A stretch of DNA of 64,000 nucleotides, from the NCBI GenBank assembly GCA_944548615.1, contig OX155955.1, forward strand, positions 1,707,288 to 1,771,287, given 5' to 3'. This DNA is from Micropterix aruncella. Its lineage: Eukaryota > Arthropoda > Insecta > Lepidoptera > Micropterigidae. Both the position numbers and the translations under genes were made by a program. The notes beneath the pieces were generated by a model that was given only the letters and a program-made list of their open reading frames with translations, did no database searches and was not told where the DNA came from. This document shows, piece after piece, positions 42,941 through 55,149 of this stretch (positions within the stretch are counted from its first letter, which is position 1; each line of letters opens with the position of its first letter).

Positions 42941-43344
42941 GTTAATTCACATTAATTTAATGATAATTTCGGAAATTTAGGATAATTTTTTTAAATGCTT
43001 CCATTTTAAGAAAATCTTATTTTACAAACAAACTAATTAAGAATGAAATGACTTCATGACTAATCTTAGCAACTATGTCTTACAACTATTAGAAATAGAA
43101 ATAGAATAGAAATATATTTATTGTCTAGGTTATAGTGTAACATTTATGGTGATAATGTATGCCAATTCGTTCTCATAATTCCTGGTTATGGTGCAAAGGT
43201 TTATAATTATTACTTATTTGTTAAGTGTGTAATGTTAAATTAATTGCTATAATTATTGTACTGGTTTACCTATATTATCTAGTAAATGATATTAAATATA
43301 TTAAAATGGAAGCATAAAAAAAATATATTTATCAAAAATTACAG

Positions 43345-43768
43345 TAAAAATATTCCGTTATTAAACTTACAAATATACATTTAAGGGGTCTGAAATAACA
43401 TAACAGTATTCAAAAGCTATAAAATTGACTTATTAAAAAAAAGGCAAGATTACATAAATATTATAATATTTGCTAATAATATTTGGTATCCTAGAATCAA
43501 AGAAAAATAATTCAAAATATAAATTGTATACATAACTCACGTAATAAAAGAAGAATTCAATAAAAATATTCCGTTATTAAACATACAAATATACATTTAA
43601 GGGGTCTGAAATAACGTAAGAGTATTCAAAAGCTATAAAATTGACTTATTTAAAAAAAGACAGGATTACATAAATATTATAATATTTGCTAATAATATTT
43701 GATATCCTAGAATGAATTCAAAATATAAATTGTATAGATAACTCACATAATAAAAGAAGAATTCAACA
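43345..43768 (+). repeat. tandem duplication, two units of about 216 bp
   Basis: Units start at 43345 and 43561 with 'taaaaatattccgttattaaac'. They share 'aaggggtctgaaataac', 'tattcaaaagctataaaattgactta' and 'aatatttgctaataatattt' with a few substitutions and one small deletion. AT-rich and non-coding. Confidence 0.8.
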
Positions 43769-44840
43769 TTTATCTGAAATATAGAAGTTTTGGCGAAAGG
43801 GTCCCATTATTTATTAATTTTATTAGAACACCTATCGCGAAGTACCCATATCTAACATTTAGTGAAAATTACATTTCTATTTGGTCGACATAATAATATG
43901 ATTCTGTGTCCTATATTAAAAAAAAAACTCTCAATACTATGCCAAACAGCGTCAAAAGCGCGAAAAGACATTTTGGTTTTTAACGCAAAAACTTCTATCT
44001 CCATACTCTTCTAACTAAAAATCGTCTCCTTATTGTAATATAGCCATTTTTCATTATTTTTTTCCGCCTCCTGTAAAATTGTGCTCATATTGAAGGTATT
44101 TGTATTTCACGGTCGTTATATAGTGTTTTAATTTATATTGAGGAATTATCTAATATAAAGCCAATTGAAGTCATAACAGTTATTATATTAAACATTAGAT
44201 TAAACATTAGAAACGGACCTAAAATTTTAAATATATAAACCAGTGGATCGTTGACAGAGTGTGTGCAGCTTCGTGGGTGATGAGGTAAGAAGGTATTTGT
44301 GAGGATGGCCAGTCCACATGAGATTGGTTATAATTTATTGTATGTAAGATTGTATATATGTATTTTTATCAATAATTATAAATATAAATATTTTAAAAAA
44401 AGATTACGAAACGCCCACTAAATTCGTTTCCACGAATTTCTAGGACGTACTGAGCTTTTGGGTCCGAAATACTCAAAAGTTTTAAGCATTCGTGCGACTT
44501 ATAGAAACAAAATAAAAATCGTTTGTGTCACCCCAAGACTTTCCCGGCAAGTAGCCACGACTGATTTCATATGAATATTAATTTCAGAAATAGAATCGAT
44601 GAGCGCCCTCTCTCGGCGGGTGGACCTGACCGGTTGGGTTCCGTTGCAACCGCCTCGGGTGGCTCAATTCGTTTCTTGGCTTTGGGCGGGGTTAGTCCAA
44701 GTGCCAACCAATGGCAGTAATGTATGATTAAAATGTATGGCGGAATTTAAATAATGTTAGTGCAGCTTGTATATGAGATTTTTCAATCAAAATTTCATAA
44801 TCTGATTTTGGCCCAACAAGGCCAAACTGTGTCCGTCAAC
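43769..44840. other. intergenic, nothing recognised
   Basis: Contains 'gtgtcaccccaagactttcccgg' (about 44526), whose complement occurs beside GC650 copy e (about 22732-22756), indicating another shared repeat piece. No gene. Confidence 0.35.
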
Positions 44841-44847
44841 TCATTAA

Positions 44848-45292
44848 CCCTTCAAGGATCATGGGACGCACGTGTCCCCTAACTTCAAAAATCATTTTAT
44901 AAATTATTGAATACGAATAATTTATACATTATATTTTTTTCCATTTTATTGAGACATGCAAAAAAATATATTGTTTAAAAATATACATTTTTTTTAAATA
45001 TCGCAAGTAACTCTGGGGATTTTAAATAGTTAAAAAATATATCTACATAAGGCGACTTTTCCAATTTGACTTTTTTTTCTTTTTCTACGTTTATTAGTAC
45101 GTATGATAATAAAATTTTGGAAAAAGTTGTAACTTTGGATCTTTATGGACCATAGGTCACTTATGGCCTATCAATTTATAGAAAATCTATTGAACCCATT
45201 TTCACAAACGACATGTTATTTACAGCACTTTTATCAGTTTTATGTATCAAACATTTCCATACTTTACCGCAATTCGTATGGTCCTCAAAGGG
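44848..45292. mobile_element. piggyBac-type MITE, 445 bp
   Basis: Flanked by TTAA (44844-44847 and 45293-45296). Ends CCCTTCAAGGATCAT and CCCTTTGAGGACCAT are inverted repeats. TTAA target and CCC-starting termini fit piggyBac. No transposase. Confidence 0.75.
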
Positions 45293-45296
45293 TTAA

Positions 45297-45932
45297 GTGC
45301 ATTATTTCGACAATGAAATAGGACTAGTGCTCCCCTGGTGGACCGATTTCAACCACAACTTTATCAACTCTTGCCATGACCAAATGATTCATGCATACCA
45401 AAGTTCAGCTCACTCGGATCAAGCGTATAATATGAGCTATCGTGGAGGAATACACACACACACAGAGACGAAGACACTTCAATCTGGAAATAGTCTTAAT
45501 CGTCTCGGGGGGGCTCATAATTGATAATTACGTCCTCAATACAAATTGGTGGGCTGGGAAAGTAAAAACAACTAAAACTTAATTAAATAAGTGCCTCTAA
45601 ATTGTCTTATAATTTTAATCTAAATATTTATATTCAAAATTTTTTTGTATTTCGATTATGTAAATCCTGAATGTTATAACGTTAATTCATGAAGTTCGCA
45701 TGATTGCACTTACGAAATTATCCTAGCAATAATAAATAACAGAAAGATAAATGTATAACTGATTTAAAAAGTAATAATATTTATCTTATTTTAAAAAATA
45801 TTTGAATTTGTAATTCAAACTTAAACCTAAGTTTTCGAAGTTCAAATTGGCCAGTAGGAAATAACGGTAATTAATTTTGGTCCTAATACTATACATTAAC
45901 CATCTATAGAAACCTCTGACGATGCAATGACG
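45297..45932. other. intergenic with LINE-like repeat debris
   Basis: 45340-45450 resembles, in reverse, the repeat at 14270-14400 and 60310-60400 ('aaccacaactttatcaactcttgccatgaccaaatgat'). No gene. Confidence 0.35.
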
Positions 45933-46771
45933 CAGGGCCTGCTCGTCCATATAGGCAACCTAGGCGGCCGTATAGGGCGCAAAATTGTGGGGAAGCAAAA
46001 TTAGGTTTTTTTTTTTAAATTTGAAGATTGAAAAACATATACTAAATAAAAGCCTAGTACTACGAATTCTTAGGCATTTAAGGTGAAGGGTATTCTATTT
46101 TATTTAAGTTGTCTTAGAAAATAGGAAAGTATGCCCTAAAGTAACAATATTCGACAACATCGCTATGCGTAGCTGAGTGCGAAGTGTAGGGTTGTAGTGC
46201 GGCGGTAATTCCGCACTTCAAAGTGACTTTTGAAACGTAGTTAAGAAAACAATAATCCAATATCAAAAAGTATCAAGTACGTACTCTTTGTGTATTTTTT
46301 AAGTGTTATAAAAACAGAATAAACTATCTGAAATCTTACTGCGAGTTTCTGTTTGTTATTGATAGAACTGTACATACATAACGATATTATAAAACCTATA
46401 AACCCTGTTATGAAGCTTTTCTAATACTAATTTAGATTTCTAATTATTGATCTATAAGTTGTCAAAACAAAAGACAAAATGCAAAGTCATTGTTTGAACT
46501 TCTTTTTTAACTAACAAAATATGTTAAAGTTCGTGGATAATAAATTATATATATTTTATATAAAATTGACATTCGTTTTATTTATATTTCCCAGTCATTA
46601 TTCAGAGGTTATAAAATAAAATTCTTTGTTATAAAAACAATTATAAAATCGTTTTTCCGAAGTTCCATTCCATACCATAGTTCCATACCCGGCAGACCAC
46701 GCCGAATGCACTTTAATAAGGGCGCAGAATTTGTTTTCTTCTAGGGCGCCTAAACCCTAGAGCCGGCCCTG
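45933..46771. mobile_element. hAT-type non-autonomous element, 839 bp
   Basis: Ends CAGGGCCTGCTCG and CAGGGCCGGCTCTAGG are inverted repeats, flanked by the perfect 8-bp duplication CAATGACG (45925-45932 and 46772-46779). AT-rich, non-coding interior. Confidence 0.85.
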
Positions 46772-46779
46772 CAATGACG

Positions 46780-47520
46780 TCACCCTGCTATCATAATGTA
46801 GTTATCAAGTGTAGGTATGTAGTGATTGTGATAGCGCACGAATAGCGAATTTGCTAGAATGGCAGCTTGCTCGCTAACAACTTGTTCAGACGTCAATTTC
46901 AGAGGGGTGTTTCCGGCTGACGAACTCCTGTGTTGAATTGAATAGATAATAAAGAGATGCTCCCAACAGAATACCAATTGCAGAAATGTTTCTTTTAGAG
47001 TGAAATGAATTGAAAACTAGCAGTTACACGAAACGTAGGTATACATACAAGAACTATTCAAAACCTTAGCGCTGAACTCGGATCGGTTTCTATAATATAG
47101 CAGCTATAATCAGTTCATCCTTACGACGAATAAAACTAATGTTGGAGGCCAGCGTCAAAAATGTGCAAAAGTTTTGTAAAAACTAAAACTTTCAGATCAG
47201 ACAGCGTTTTGACCATTGAATGCCAGGGTAGAGTCAGCAGGCCAGACTCCGGGACACCTGGCGCTGGCGTAATAGAAAAGGTGTAATTTCAATTTGAACC
47301 TTCAAAGTGTTATGGAAAAGCTGAACATTCATCAGTAGACAGTAGATCCTTACATGGTTTGACGCGTGATTGGAGAGGCGTATGCCTAACGGTGGGCGAA
47401 TGCGCGCTGATGAAGAAGAATAAGAAGATGTAGGAAAAAATCTGCCATCTGCGAGCTATTCTGGCGTGCGCTGCAAAAACCGTTGGAGTTACACGTATAT
47501 ACAATGGAAATGTTTATCTT
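46780..47520. other. intergenic, nothing recognised
   Basis: No gene or classified element seen. Confidence 0.35.
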
Positions 47521-50095
47521 AAATAGTCCTACAAAAAAGCCAGCGACAGCATATATCTATATTTTATGTGTAAGCCATTATCGCCAAAATAGTGAACCAT
47601 AAATACAATAAAAAAATAAAATATAATTTCTAACGTACATATGGTAGTAATAAATTGATTATTATAAATAGGATAGAAAACGAATTTACCGCGTGAAATT
47701 TGTAGGACCTGACGTTTCGGTGACGTTGCAGCCGCCGTTGTCAAGGGTAAACTGAAGAGCTGTCAGTCCGTTGTTTTGCGGGTAGGCCGCAAACCGCTGC
47801 CGCCACTGCGTAGGTTATAACGGTGGTGGGGGGCCGGGCTCGGAGCGCGGGAATTTTTAAAATCCGTCTTGCACACAACACTCACTGTATCCTGTTTTAC
47901 GTCTTTGCGTTCGGCGTTCGGCGGCGGGAACATTTTAAGAAGAGGGTTCCACGTAGAAGAGAGTTTGTAGCCGTCATCTCTATTGAAGTTCGGAGTTCTT
48001 CTTATTTCAATGGCTTCCCGGATCATGCGAGGAAAGTAGAATTGTTCCTTGGATAGAACAATGGGATTTTGAAACTGCATCCAGTGGTTACTTCCGCTAT
48101 CCAATATATGTTCGCAGATCGCCGATTTTTCTCGCTGAACGTTTTTAACAGCTTTGATGTGTTCTGTCAGTCGCGTGGCTATGGGCCGTTTCGTTTGTCC
48201 AACGTAGGCTAGACCGCAGCTGCATTCAACTTTATACACACCCGGGGTTTGCAGTGGTATTACATCCTTTACAGGCCTCAAAAATCGAGCTATATTTTGG
48301 GTCGGTTTGAAGATCGTTTTTATATCGAATCTGTTTAGCATCTTACTTATTCGATCTGTCACGCCCTTGACGTATGGTAAGAATGCTCTTGATCTGCTCG
48401 GTTTTTGAGTTTCGTCCGTATTAGATCGTGTGCGTGTCTCGTGATATTTTCCGTATCCATTTTTCCTAAGGACATCATTGACATGTTCCATCTCCTTCGG
48501 AAAATGCTCAGTGTCGCATAGATCGCGTGCTCGATTCACGAGCGACGTTTGCACTGAACGTAGATGGTAGGGATGATGGTGTGAGCTTGCATGCAAATAT
48601 CTGTCCGTATGTGTGGGCTTCCGATATACCGTATGTCCGAGAGTATTGTCACTTCTCCTCGTCACTTTGACATCCAAAAATGGTAAGGAGCCGTCCTTCT
48701 CTACTTCATAGGTGAAACTGATTTTTGGGTGTATGGAGTTTAGATGACCCAGGAATTCTTTCACCGTTTGAATGTTGCCTTTCAGGATGCAGAAGGTATC
48801 ATCCACGTAGCGAAGCCAGAGAATGGGTTTAATTTTGGAGGTTTTTATGGCTAATTCCTCAAAATATTCCATATATAGGTCACTAACTATCGGCGATACG
48901 GGGCATCCCATTGCTACTCCGTCGATTTGTTTGTAATAATCGCCGTTCCATAGAAAGTAGCAGGATGTCAGGCAATGTTGAAGCATGTCGGCGTAGCTAA
49001 TAGGGAGGTCCTCAGACCTTAGTTTATCTCTCACCACCGTAAGACACTCCGAAATGGGCAAATTCGTAAATAAAGATTCGACGTCAAAGCTCACCATTAT
49101 TTCGTCTTCGGCCAGTTTTAAGCTTCTAATAATGCTTACGAAATGTCGCGAGTCTTTCACGTAAGACGTCGTTTTGCCCGTAAGCGGTTGGAGGACACCA
49201 GCCAAGTGTTTTGACAGAGGATATGTGGGGCTGTCGATTTGGCTCACAATCGGTCTCAATGGTGCATTATCCTTATGGATTTTAGGTAAGCCATATAATT
49301 TCGGTGGCTGTACGTTACGTGGTTTAGTGAGATAAGCTATTTCTGGGAGGGAAGTGACAGATTTATCGATTAAAACTCTCGTTTGCCTGGTAATTCTGCT
49401 CGTGGGATTGTAATTCACCTTCTCGTAAGTGTTGGCGTCTTCTAAGAGCGTCCCAATTTTCCGCTCGTAGTCCACAGTATCGAGTATCACGGTTGCGTTG
49501 CCTTTATCGGCCCGCAACACAACTACGTCCTTATTATCCCGCAGAGATTTTAAGCTTTTTCTCTGGGCGGCTGTGGTGTTCGACTGTGGGAGCTTGGCCT
49601 TGCGTACAAAGACAGCCACATCCTGTCGCAGTAAGTCGGCCTCTGGCGCAGGGATCTTGTTACGAGAGATGACTTCTTCAATGCCACCGATAATACTTTC
49701 CACAGGCAAACGGTTCGGTGTCGGTACATAATTTAATCCCCTGCTAAGAATTTCTGTCGTCGGCTGGTCAATGTCAATTTTCGAAAGATTAATGACAGTA
49801 CTTACAGCGTATTTCGGTACCTCCTTGCGGGAATGCCCTGCGTTTGCCAGGCGCAGAAACTTGGCATTATGCGACTCCTCACATAGCACCGTGGTACGTT
49901 CCGATTGGCTGAAGGAAACTCTGTCGCACTTGTGAAAATCCTCGCCACTTAATACGCTGCTTAATTCTAGATGAAGAAATAATAACTCTTTTTGCACATT
50001 ATCGAGTTTGTACCGATTGTTTTGAATCAACTTTCGAAGCAATTTGACACTGGCGACACGGAGAATGCCTCCCAGGTGCTCTGTGCATTTCTATA
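47520..50095 (-). mobile_element. Penelope-like element, probably 5'-truncated
   Basis: The RT/GIY-YIG ORF plus a roughly 240-bp 3' flank that contains 'gacgtttcggtgacgttgc', a phrase typical of PLE ends. Both limits are approximate. Confidence 0.75.
47763..50094 (-). CDS. Penelope-like reverse transcriptase with GIY-YIG endonuclease
   Basis: Open for more than 770 codons. In the 759-residue numbering that starts at a TTG (50042): N-terminal helical region, RT with GLPKIHKDNAPLRPIVS (251-267), motif A FDVESLFTNLP (319-329), motif B GVAMGCPVSPIVSDLY (375-390) and motif C YVDD (412-415). A C-terminal GIY-YIG nuclease follows: GVY (601-603), YVG (613-615), Arg in TRLTEH, and Glu in REAIEI (near 677). 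PLEs copy their RNA at endonuclease-made nicks. The frame extends upstream of the TTG through HLGGILRVASVKLL to a stop at about 50095 without any ATG, so the native N terminus is missing. No internal frameshift or stop was seen. Confidence 0.93.
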
Positions 50096-50197
50096 TCATA
50101 GCTCTTATTGTTTAAATCTTATGTACGAAAAAAAATGACAATTTTTAATTTAGTATGCAAGTTTCAATACATAATAATTACGCGCTTTAAGTTCAAA

Positions 50198-50758
50198 TCT
50201 ATATATATAAAACAAAGTCGGGTTTGTTCGAACACTTATAACTCGAGAACGGCTGGACCGATTTTCATGGTTTTTGATTTGTAGTATTTGTCTCCGACCC
50301 GAATAGCTGAATAACTATTAAAAACAAAAATTGGAAAATTGACGAAAAATTAAAATAAAAGAAAAAACATTTTCCCATACAAAATGTAAATCCGTGTTAC
50401 TCTTATGGTCAGTTGTACGTGGTATGTTCACGTGTCGGCAAATCTTGCGCCTGATAAAAAAAAATAAAAAATGTCGTATATCACAAGGTGCTTCAATGAA
50501 GCGAATTAAACCGAGTGCATCCCATGTTGCACAGTAAGGAAATAGTTTAATTCAATCATTTTTGCTGACACGCGATTGATATACTTTTTTATTTTACTTT
50601 TATATTTCTTTTTGTGTTATTATCTTAATTAAGTAGTGAACTTGTATTTATTTTGTATTCATTGTACTACTTTCATAAAATCATAAATTAAGTCCAGCTA
50701 ATCTGTAACACGACCTTCATTGACTGTTAGGCGGTACGAAGTTCGCCGGGTCAGCTAG
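50198..50758 (+). mobile_element. Helitron, non-autonomous, 561 bp
   Basis: Starts TCTATATATATAAAAC after A (50197) and ends GCCGGGTCAGCTAG before T (50759), with a GC-rich 'gaagttcgccggg' subterminal hairpin. The 'cgagaacggctggaccgattttcatgg' phrase near the 5' end is typical of lepidopteran Helitrons. No Rep/helicase coding. Confidence 0.82.
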
Positions 50759-51430
50759 TAGAATAATATATGTCATTCTAATATCTCCGTATTATTGTTC
50801 TAATGTAATCAGCCTATATACAAAAGTGATAGATGGCACTAATAATTTAATGTTATTATGGTTATCATTGCTTAAATAATGTTTTTTTTATAATCTCAGT
50901 CCTTCATAAAAATCCATAAATGGTATTAATATATGGTTAAATTAATTGCTATTAGTTTCGCCAGGCAATACTATCAGCGCAACCTGCATGTGGCTGACAC
51001 AGAATAGCTGCTAAAACGTACTATGGCATTGAGCAGTCATTAGATTACTCAATGCCTCTCAATGCAAAACTAAGTGAAGAAAAAATATAATAAAACTGGA
51101 AGAACGTATTCACTAATAGTCATTATTCATTCTCATAAGCTATACCATCACAGTAAAATTGAGAATATAAATTTTTTGACCATAATCAAAATAAATTATA
51201 ACCCTAATGGTATAACTAATATCCATTATCGAGATATAATTCCAAAATTATAAGAATTGCTTAGTGTGATTCGCACACTTCCCGTGTGAACATATTGTGC
51301 GGTCAACCACCTCCATTGGCTTATGCTGAATTTTTAAAATGGTTGATGCGATTGACGCAAAGACATGCAAATTTCATTCATGAAAATTCCTGATGAGAAA
51401 ACGAGACGTGTGGATCCGAATATACTTAAA
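50759..51430. other. intergenic, nothing recognised
   Basis: AT-rich, no gene seen. Confidence 0.35.
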
Positions 51431-51559
51431 ATAATAAATCTCGCGGATGGAAACAGGGGTATTTCTTTTCTAGACATGCGTGCTTTAGGGCGAGATACAT
51501 AGATACATGTATGCCCGCTCTACACGTTGGCGAATATTTGTGCCATTGCACTGGGCCAA

Positions 51560-51685
51560 CACATGGACTGGTGGCATAGTGGTTAGGTCTCCTGATCTTA
51601 CATTGTAAGGTCCCGGGTTCGATTCCCGGCTGGGTCACCCCAGTTGGGACTAAATTAACGGAATTGCATTTTCAATTCTGTCGAC
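51560..51685 (+). repeat. tRNA-derived SINE
   Basis: Pol III A-box-like TGGCATAGTGG (51572-51582) and a perfect B box GGTTCGATTCC (51616-51626), spaced as in a tRNA. The acceptor stem is not complementary and a non-tRNA body follows ('ccagttgggactaaatt'), so this is a SINE head and not a tRNA gene. Confidence 0.78.
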
Positions 51686-51689
51686 TGGA

Positions 51690-51925
51690 GCTGTCAACTA
51701 CAACGGGCCAACCCGTCCCCTCAGGAAGTTTAGACGATATTAGATCGTTCTGTCTTCCGTGTGGTGAGCGTAGAAGACTTGGGACGAAAACAGTGCAGTG
51801 TCTAGTTACGCCACTCGCCCGTAAGAAGCCAATGCAAGATAACCAGGTTAATCACCTAGCGGGCCGACAATCGCGCCCTTACTTCTAGTTGCAACCAGAT
51901 TGCTCCGGTCTCCCGACTAGTTACA
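51690..51925 (+). repeat. GC650 5' fragment (copy j)
   Basis: 'ctgtcaactacaacgggccaac' through 'accagattgctccggtctcccga' matches the first third of copy c, then stops at AT-rich DNA. Confidence 0.75.
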
Positions 51926-51979
51926 TTAATATACACAATAGCAAGACACACGCATAGCCATGTTACACGCACACATACA

Positions 51980-52728
51980 CAGGGGCGGATCTATATAAGG
52001 GCTTTTTGGGCTGCAGCCCAGGGCTCCGCGGAAATAAAGGGCCCCAGCCTCCATTCAAAATAATGGACAATATTGAGAATTAAAAAACAATATCTCAAAT
52101 GTTCAAAAATCATATCATAAGGCTGGCAACCCTGAGATCAAATTCTCGCATCTATTCTGGGGGACTCCCCGCCGCTTGTTTTCAGTGTATTTTCTTGCAA
52201 ACGCAGTCATTCGCAGCGAACAAGCTTCATGTACCAATTTCTCGGTGGATGGGGCGGACCGCCAGTGACAAATTCTTTTGCAATACCTTTTATTAAAAAT
52301 CTTTATTCATAGAAATAACATCTATGTATAGCAGTTGAGTTCCTACCGAGGCTAGTGCCTTATCAATAGGTAACTAGTAATGAATGTTTGTTTAGATTTT
52401 ACTTAGATTAACTAGCTTTACAAATAATATTATTACTTGCTTAATTATTATTATAACAATTAGTATTATATTATTATTATTATATAATAATAAGTATTAT
52501 ATTATAATTTAGTAAAAAGTTAAATGTTTGTGTGTGTCAGTTGTGTTCGTGTGTCATATTAAACAAATAAATTATTGTATTGTCCTCTTTTTTTATATAT
52601 TTTGTACCTAGTGACCTACACATCATTATAGAAAACAGTTTTTTGGCAAAATGGCAATTAGTTGATTAATTAGGTAGGCCCCCGAGTAAAATTAGCCCAG
52701 GGCCCCACAAACGCACGGTCCGCCCCTG
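51980..52728. mobile_element. hAT-type MITE, 749 bp
   Basis: Ends CAGGGGCGGATC and CAGGGGCGGACC are inverted repeats, flanked by the perfect 8-bp duplication CACATACA (51972-51979 and 52729-52736). It is the uninterrupted relative of the MITE at 27500-33747, in opposite orientation. AT-rich core, no transposase. Confidence 0.9.
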
Positions 52729-52925
52729 CACATACATATAAACACGGCACAGTAGGGTTGTTTGCAAGAGATTGTCATATAACAATAAAACCGCCCATTG
52801 TGAACTTTCACAATAAAAAGTACAAACAAACAAGCTATTGACTATGTCTCTCTCACTCCTTCTCATACATCTTTCACACTTCACAGTGGTGCCGACTCGC
52901 TTCCACCTCAGCGATGTGGTCAAAT

Positions 52926-53550
52926 CAGTGGTCTCGAAAGTCAAAATGAAAAATCGGTAGAGTTGCCATGTAAAATCGGTATATTTGGACCAAAAATCGG
53001 TATACATATGAAAAAAAAAACAAAATTTAATCAAATCTTTTTATTAAACATTGTTAGACAACAGGAATTATTTAAAAATATTAGATATTTTCTTTATAAA
53101 CATCAGGAACTATTAAACATTAATAAAACTAATAACAGTTAGTTGGGCATGCTGCATGCCCAACATGCTGCATTTTTATGATGCATGCCACATACATCAT
53201 AAAAATGAAGTACACTATTTACATCAGAAAATCATAATAAAAACAAATTAACAATAACATTTCAACAATTTATATTTAAACAGGAAATGTTATTATTAAA
53301 ATTTGTTCACAATTTCTCAAAACACGCGATTCTGTATCAATTTGCTGGAAATAATTGTTTTTAACAATTATTGGGAAAGAGTCTAATAACAGGAATAATC
53401 GAAGCAGGGTCAGTTTCAATGGAAACCGTGCAGTTATATGCTTGCAGGCTTCGATAAAAATCGTGGAAAAATTGTTCCATTTCGGTATTTCAGTAGGACA
53501 GGCACCATATTGGTAGAAATACCAAAAAATCGTTAGCTTCGAGACCACTG
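52926..53550. mobile_element. hAT-like element with CAGTGGTCTCGAA ends
   Basis: Both ends read CAGTGGTCTCGAA inward, a hAT-type terminus. No clean 8-bp duplication was seen. A minus-strand frame overlapping the right half (53276-53584, TEIPKWNNFSTIFIEACKHI) may be a remnant of a transposon protein, but I cannot assign it. Confidence 0.55.
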
Positions 53551-53689
53551 GGTCTCGAAGCTGGATAACGTGTATAGCGTGCATTGGAATAATCTATATG
53601 CATAAAAATGGATGTAGGTATATCTTATCACTATGAAAGTTAACACATATATGTATTTTTACATGGAGAAGGTTTTTATGCTACGCTTT

Positions 53690-53870
53690 AACACGCCACT
53701 AGATGGCGACATAACTTCTACATCGCTCAACCGATCACCATGAAAATTGGTATATATATAGGTATTAGAGCCCAGATAATATTTTCACGCTATCCACTTT
53801 GCTGTAACTCGCCAATAGGCGGCGCTGCATTACATCAACCTTCATACCGTTGAACCGATCGCTATGACAA
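53690..53870 (-). repeat. dispersed repeat, reverse of 11079-11430
   Basis: 'cgccactagatggcgac..aacttctacatcgctcaaccgatcaccatgaaaattggta' and a second unit ending 'ccgttgaaccgatcgctatgac' are complements of the tandem units at 11.1-11.4 kb. Confidence 0.6.
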
Positions 53871-54156
53871 TTAGAATTTATTTATTTATTTGCTCTTTGG
53901 GAAACATAGAGCTCTACATTAATAAGACTAATTATCTTACAACAATGTTTCGCTGGCCGATTAAGTGTTTCCTATTGTAGTCTTAGATTATTTTTTTATA
54001 CGATAATTATCAAAATTTAATGGAATAAAATAAGTTACTATCGAACATTACTAGGATTGGAAACGTGAGAGATTGTATATAGGCATTTATATTATAGTCC
54101 ATTGCTAAGTCTCGTTTTCGCTCTGTTCGTTTACAAACTCTTCATATATGTATGTT

Positions 54157-54905
54157 ACTACCTGCGCCCAGCGGTTTCACCCGCGTGCTGATGGAAAATT
54201 GTGATAATGATGATAGAAAACCATATATCTTTATCAATTATAGCCTATGTGTTATTCTGATGTGTAAGCTATATTATTGTAAAGTTTCATCAAAATCCAT
54301 TCAGTAGTTTTTGCGTGAAAGAGTAACAAACATCCATACATACATACAAACTTTCGCGTTTATAATATTAGTAGGATTAGTAGGATAGTAGGATAGAATT
54401 TAAATTTCGAATGTCAATTTCTTAGATTTTTTTCCTACTTACTTGACAGTTATCGTTATATTGTAGATAATTCACACTATATCTTTATAAATTATAGCCT
54501 ATGTGTTATTCTGATGTGTAAGCTATATTATTGTAAAGTTTTTGCGTGAAAGAGTAACAAACATCCATACATACACACAAACTTTCGCGTTTATAATATT
54601 AGTAGGATTATAGTAGGATTGTTGAGAAATTTTTCAAAATATATGTTGACGCTTAGAATTTAAATTTCGAATATCAATTTCTTAGATTTTTTTCTACGTA
54701 CTTGACAGTTATCGTTATATTTTAGATAATTCACACTATATCTTTATAAATTATAGCCTATGTGTTATTCTGATGTGTAAGCTATATTATTGTAAAGTTT
54801 TATCAAAATCCATTCAGTAGTTTTTGCGTGAAAGAGTAACAAACATCCATACATTCTTACAAACTTTCGCGTTTACAATATTAGTAGGATTAGTAGGATA
54901 TAACG
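54157..54905 (-). mobile_element. Helitron with 5' end repeated three times
   Basis: On the minus strand, TCCTACTAATATTATAAAC followed by 'gcgaaagtttgt' and 'gttactctttcacgcaaaaact' occurs with ends near 54375, 54605 and 54890. 'ctatatcttta..aattatagcctatgtgttattctgatgtg' recurs at 54224, 54478 and 54737. The leftmost unit carries the 3'-type 'ggtgaaaccgctgggcgcagg' sequence (about 54160). This is a local amplification of a Helitron terminus. Confidence 0.6.
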
Positions 54906-55145
54906 GACCCCTAGTTGCCAAGTGAGCTATGAACAGCCTCACTGAATTTAGTTTGGCTCATGTGAAATATGTCGATTTCTTGAATGCGACCGATGTATGT
55001 GGTCATCGACGTATATATAGATATTTGAACATGGATATAACACGGACATCGCCGGGTATAATACCACTAGTTATATATAAGCGGCATACATTATAATGAT
55101 ACCAGATTCGATGAAATTATTGGTGTGTTGGCATATCTAGAAGAT
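54906..55145. other. intergenic, nothing recognised
   Basis: No gene or classified element seen. Confidence 0.3.
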
Positions 55146-55149
55146 GGAA

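Noticed and set aside
51566..51640. A tRNA gene
   Set aside because: A and B boxes are good, but the 5' and 3' ends do not form an acceptor stem and a SINE body follows.
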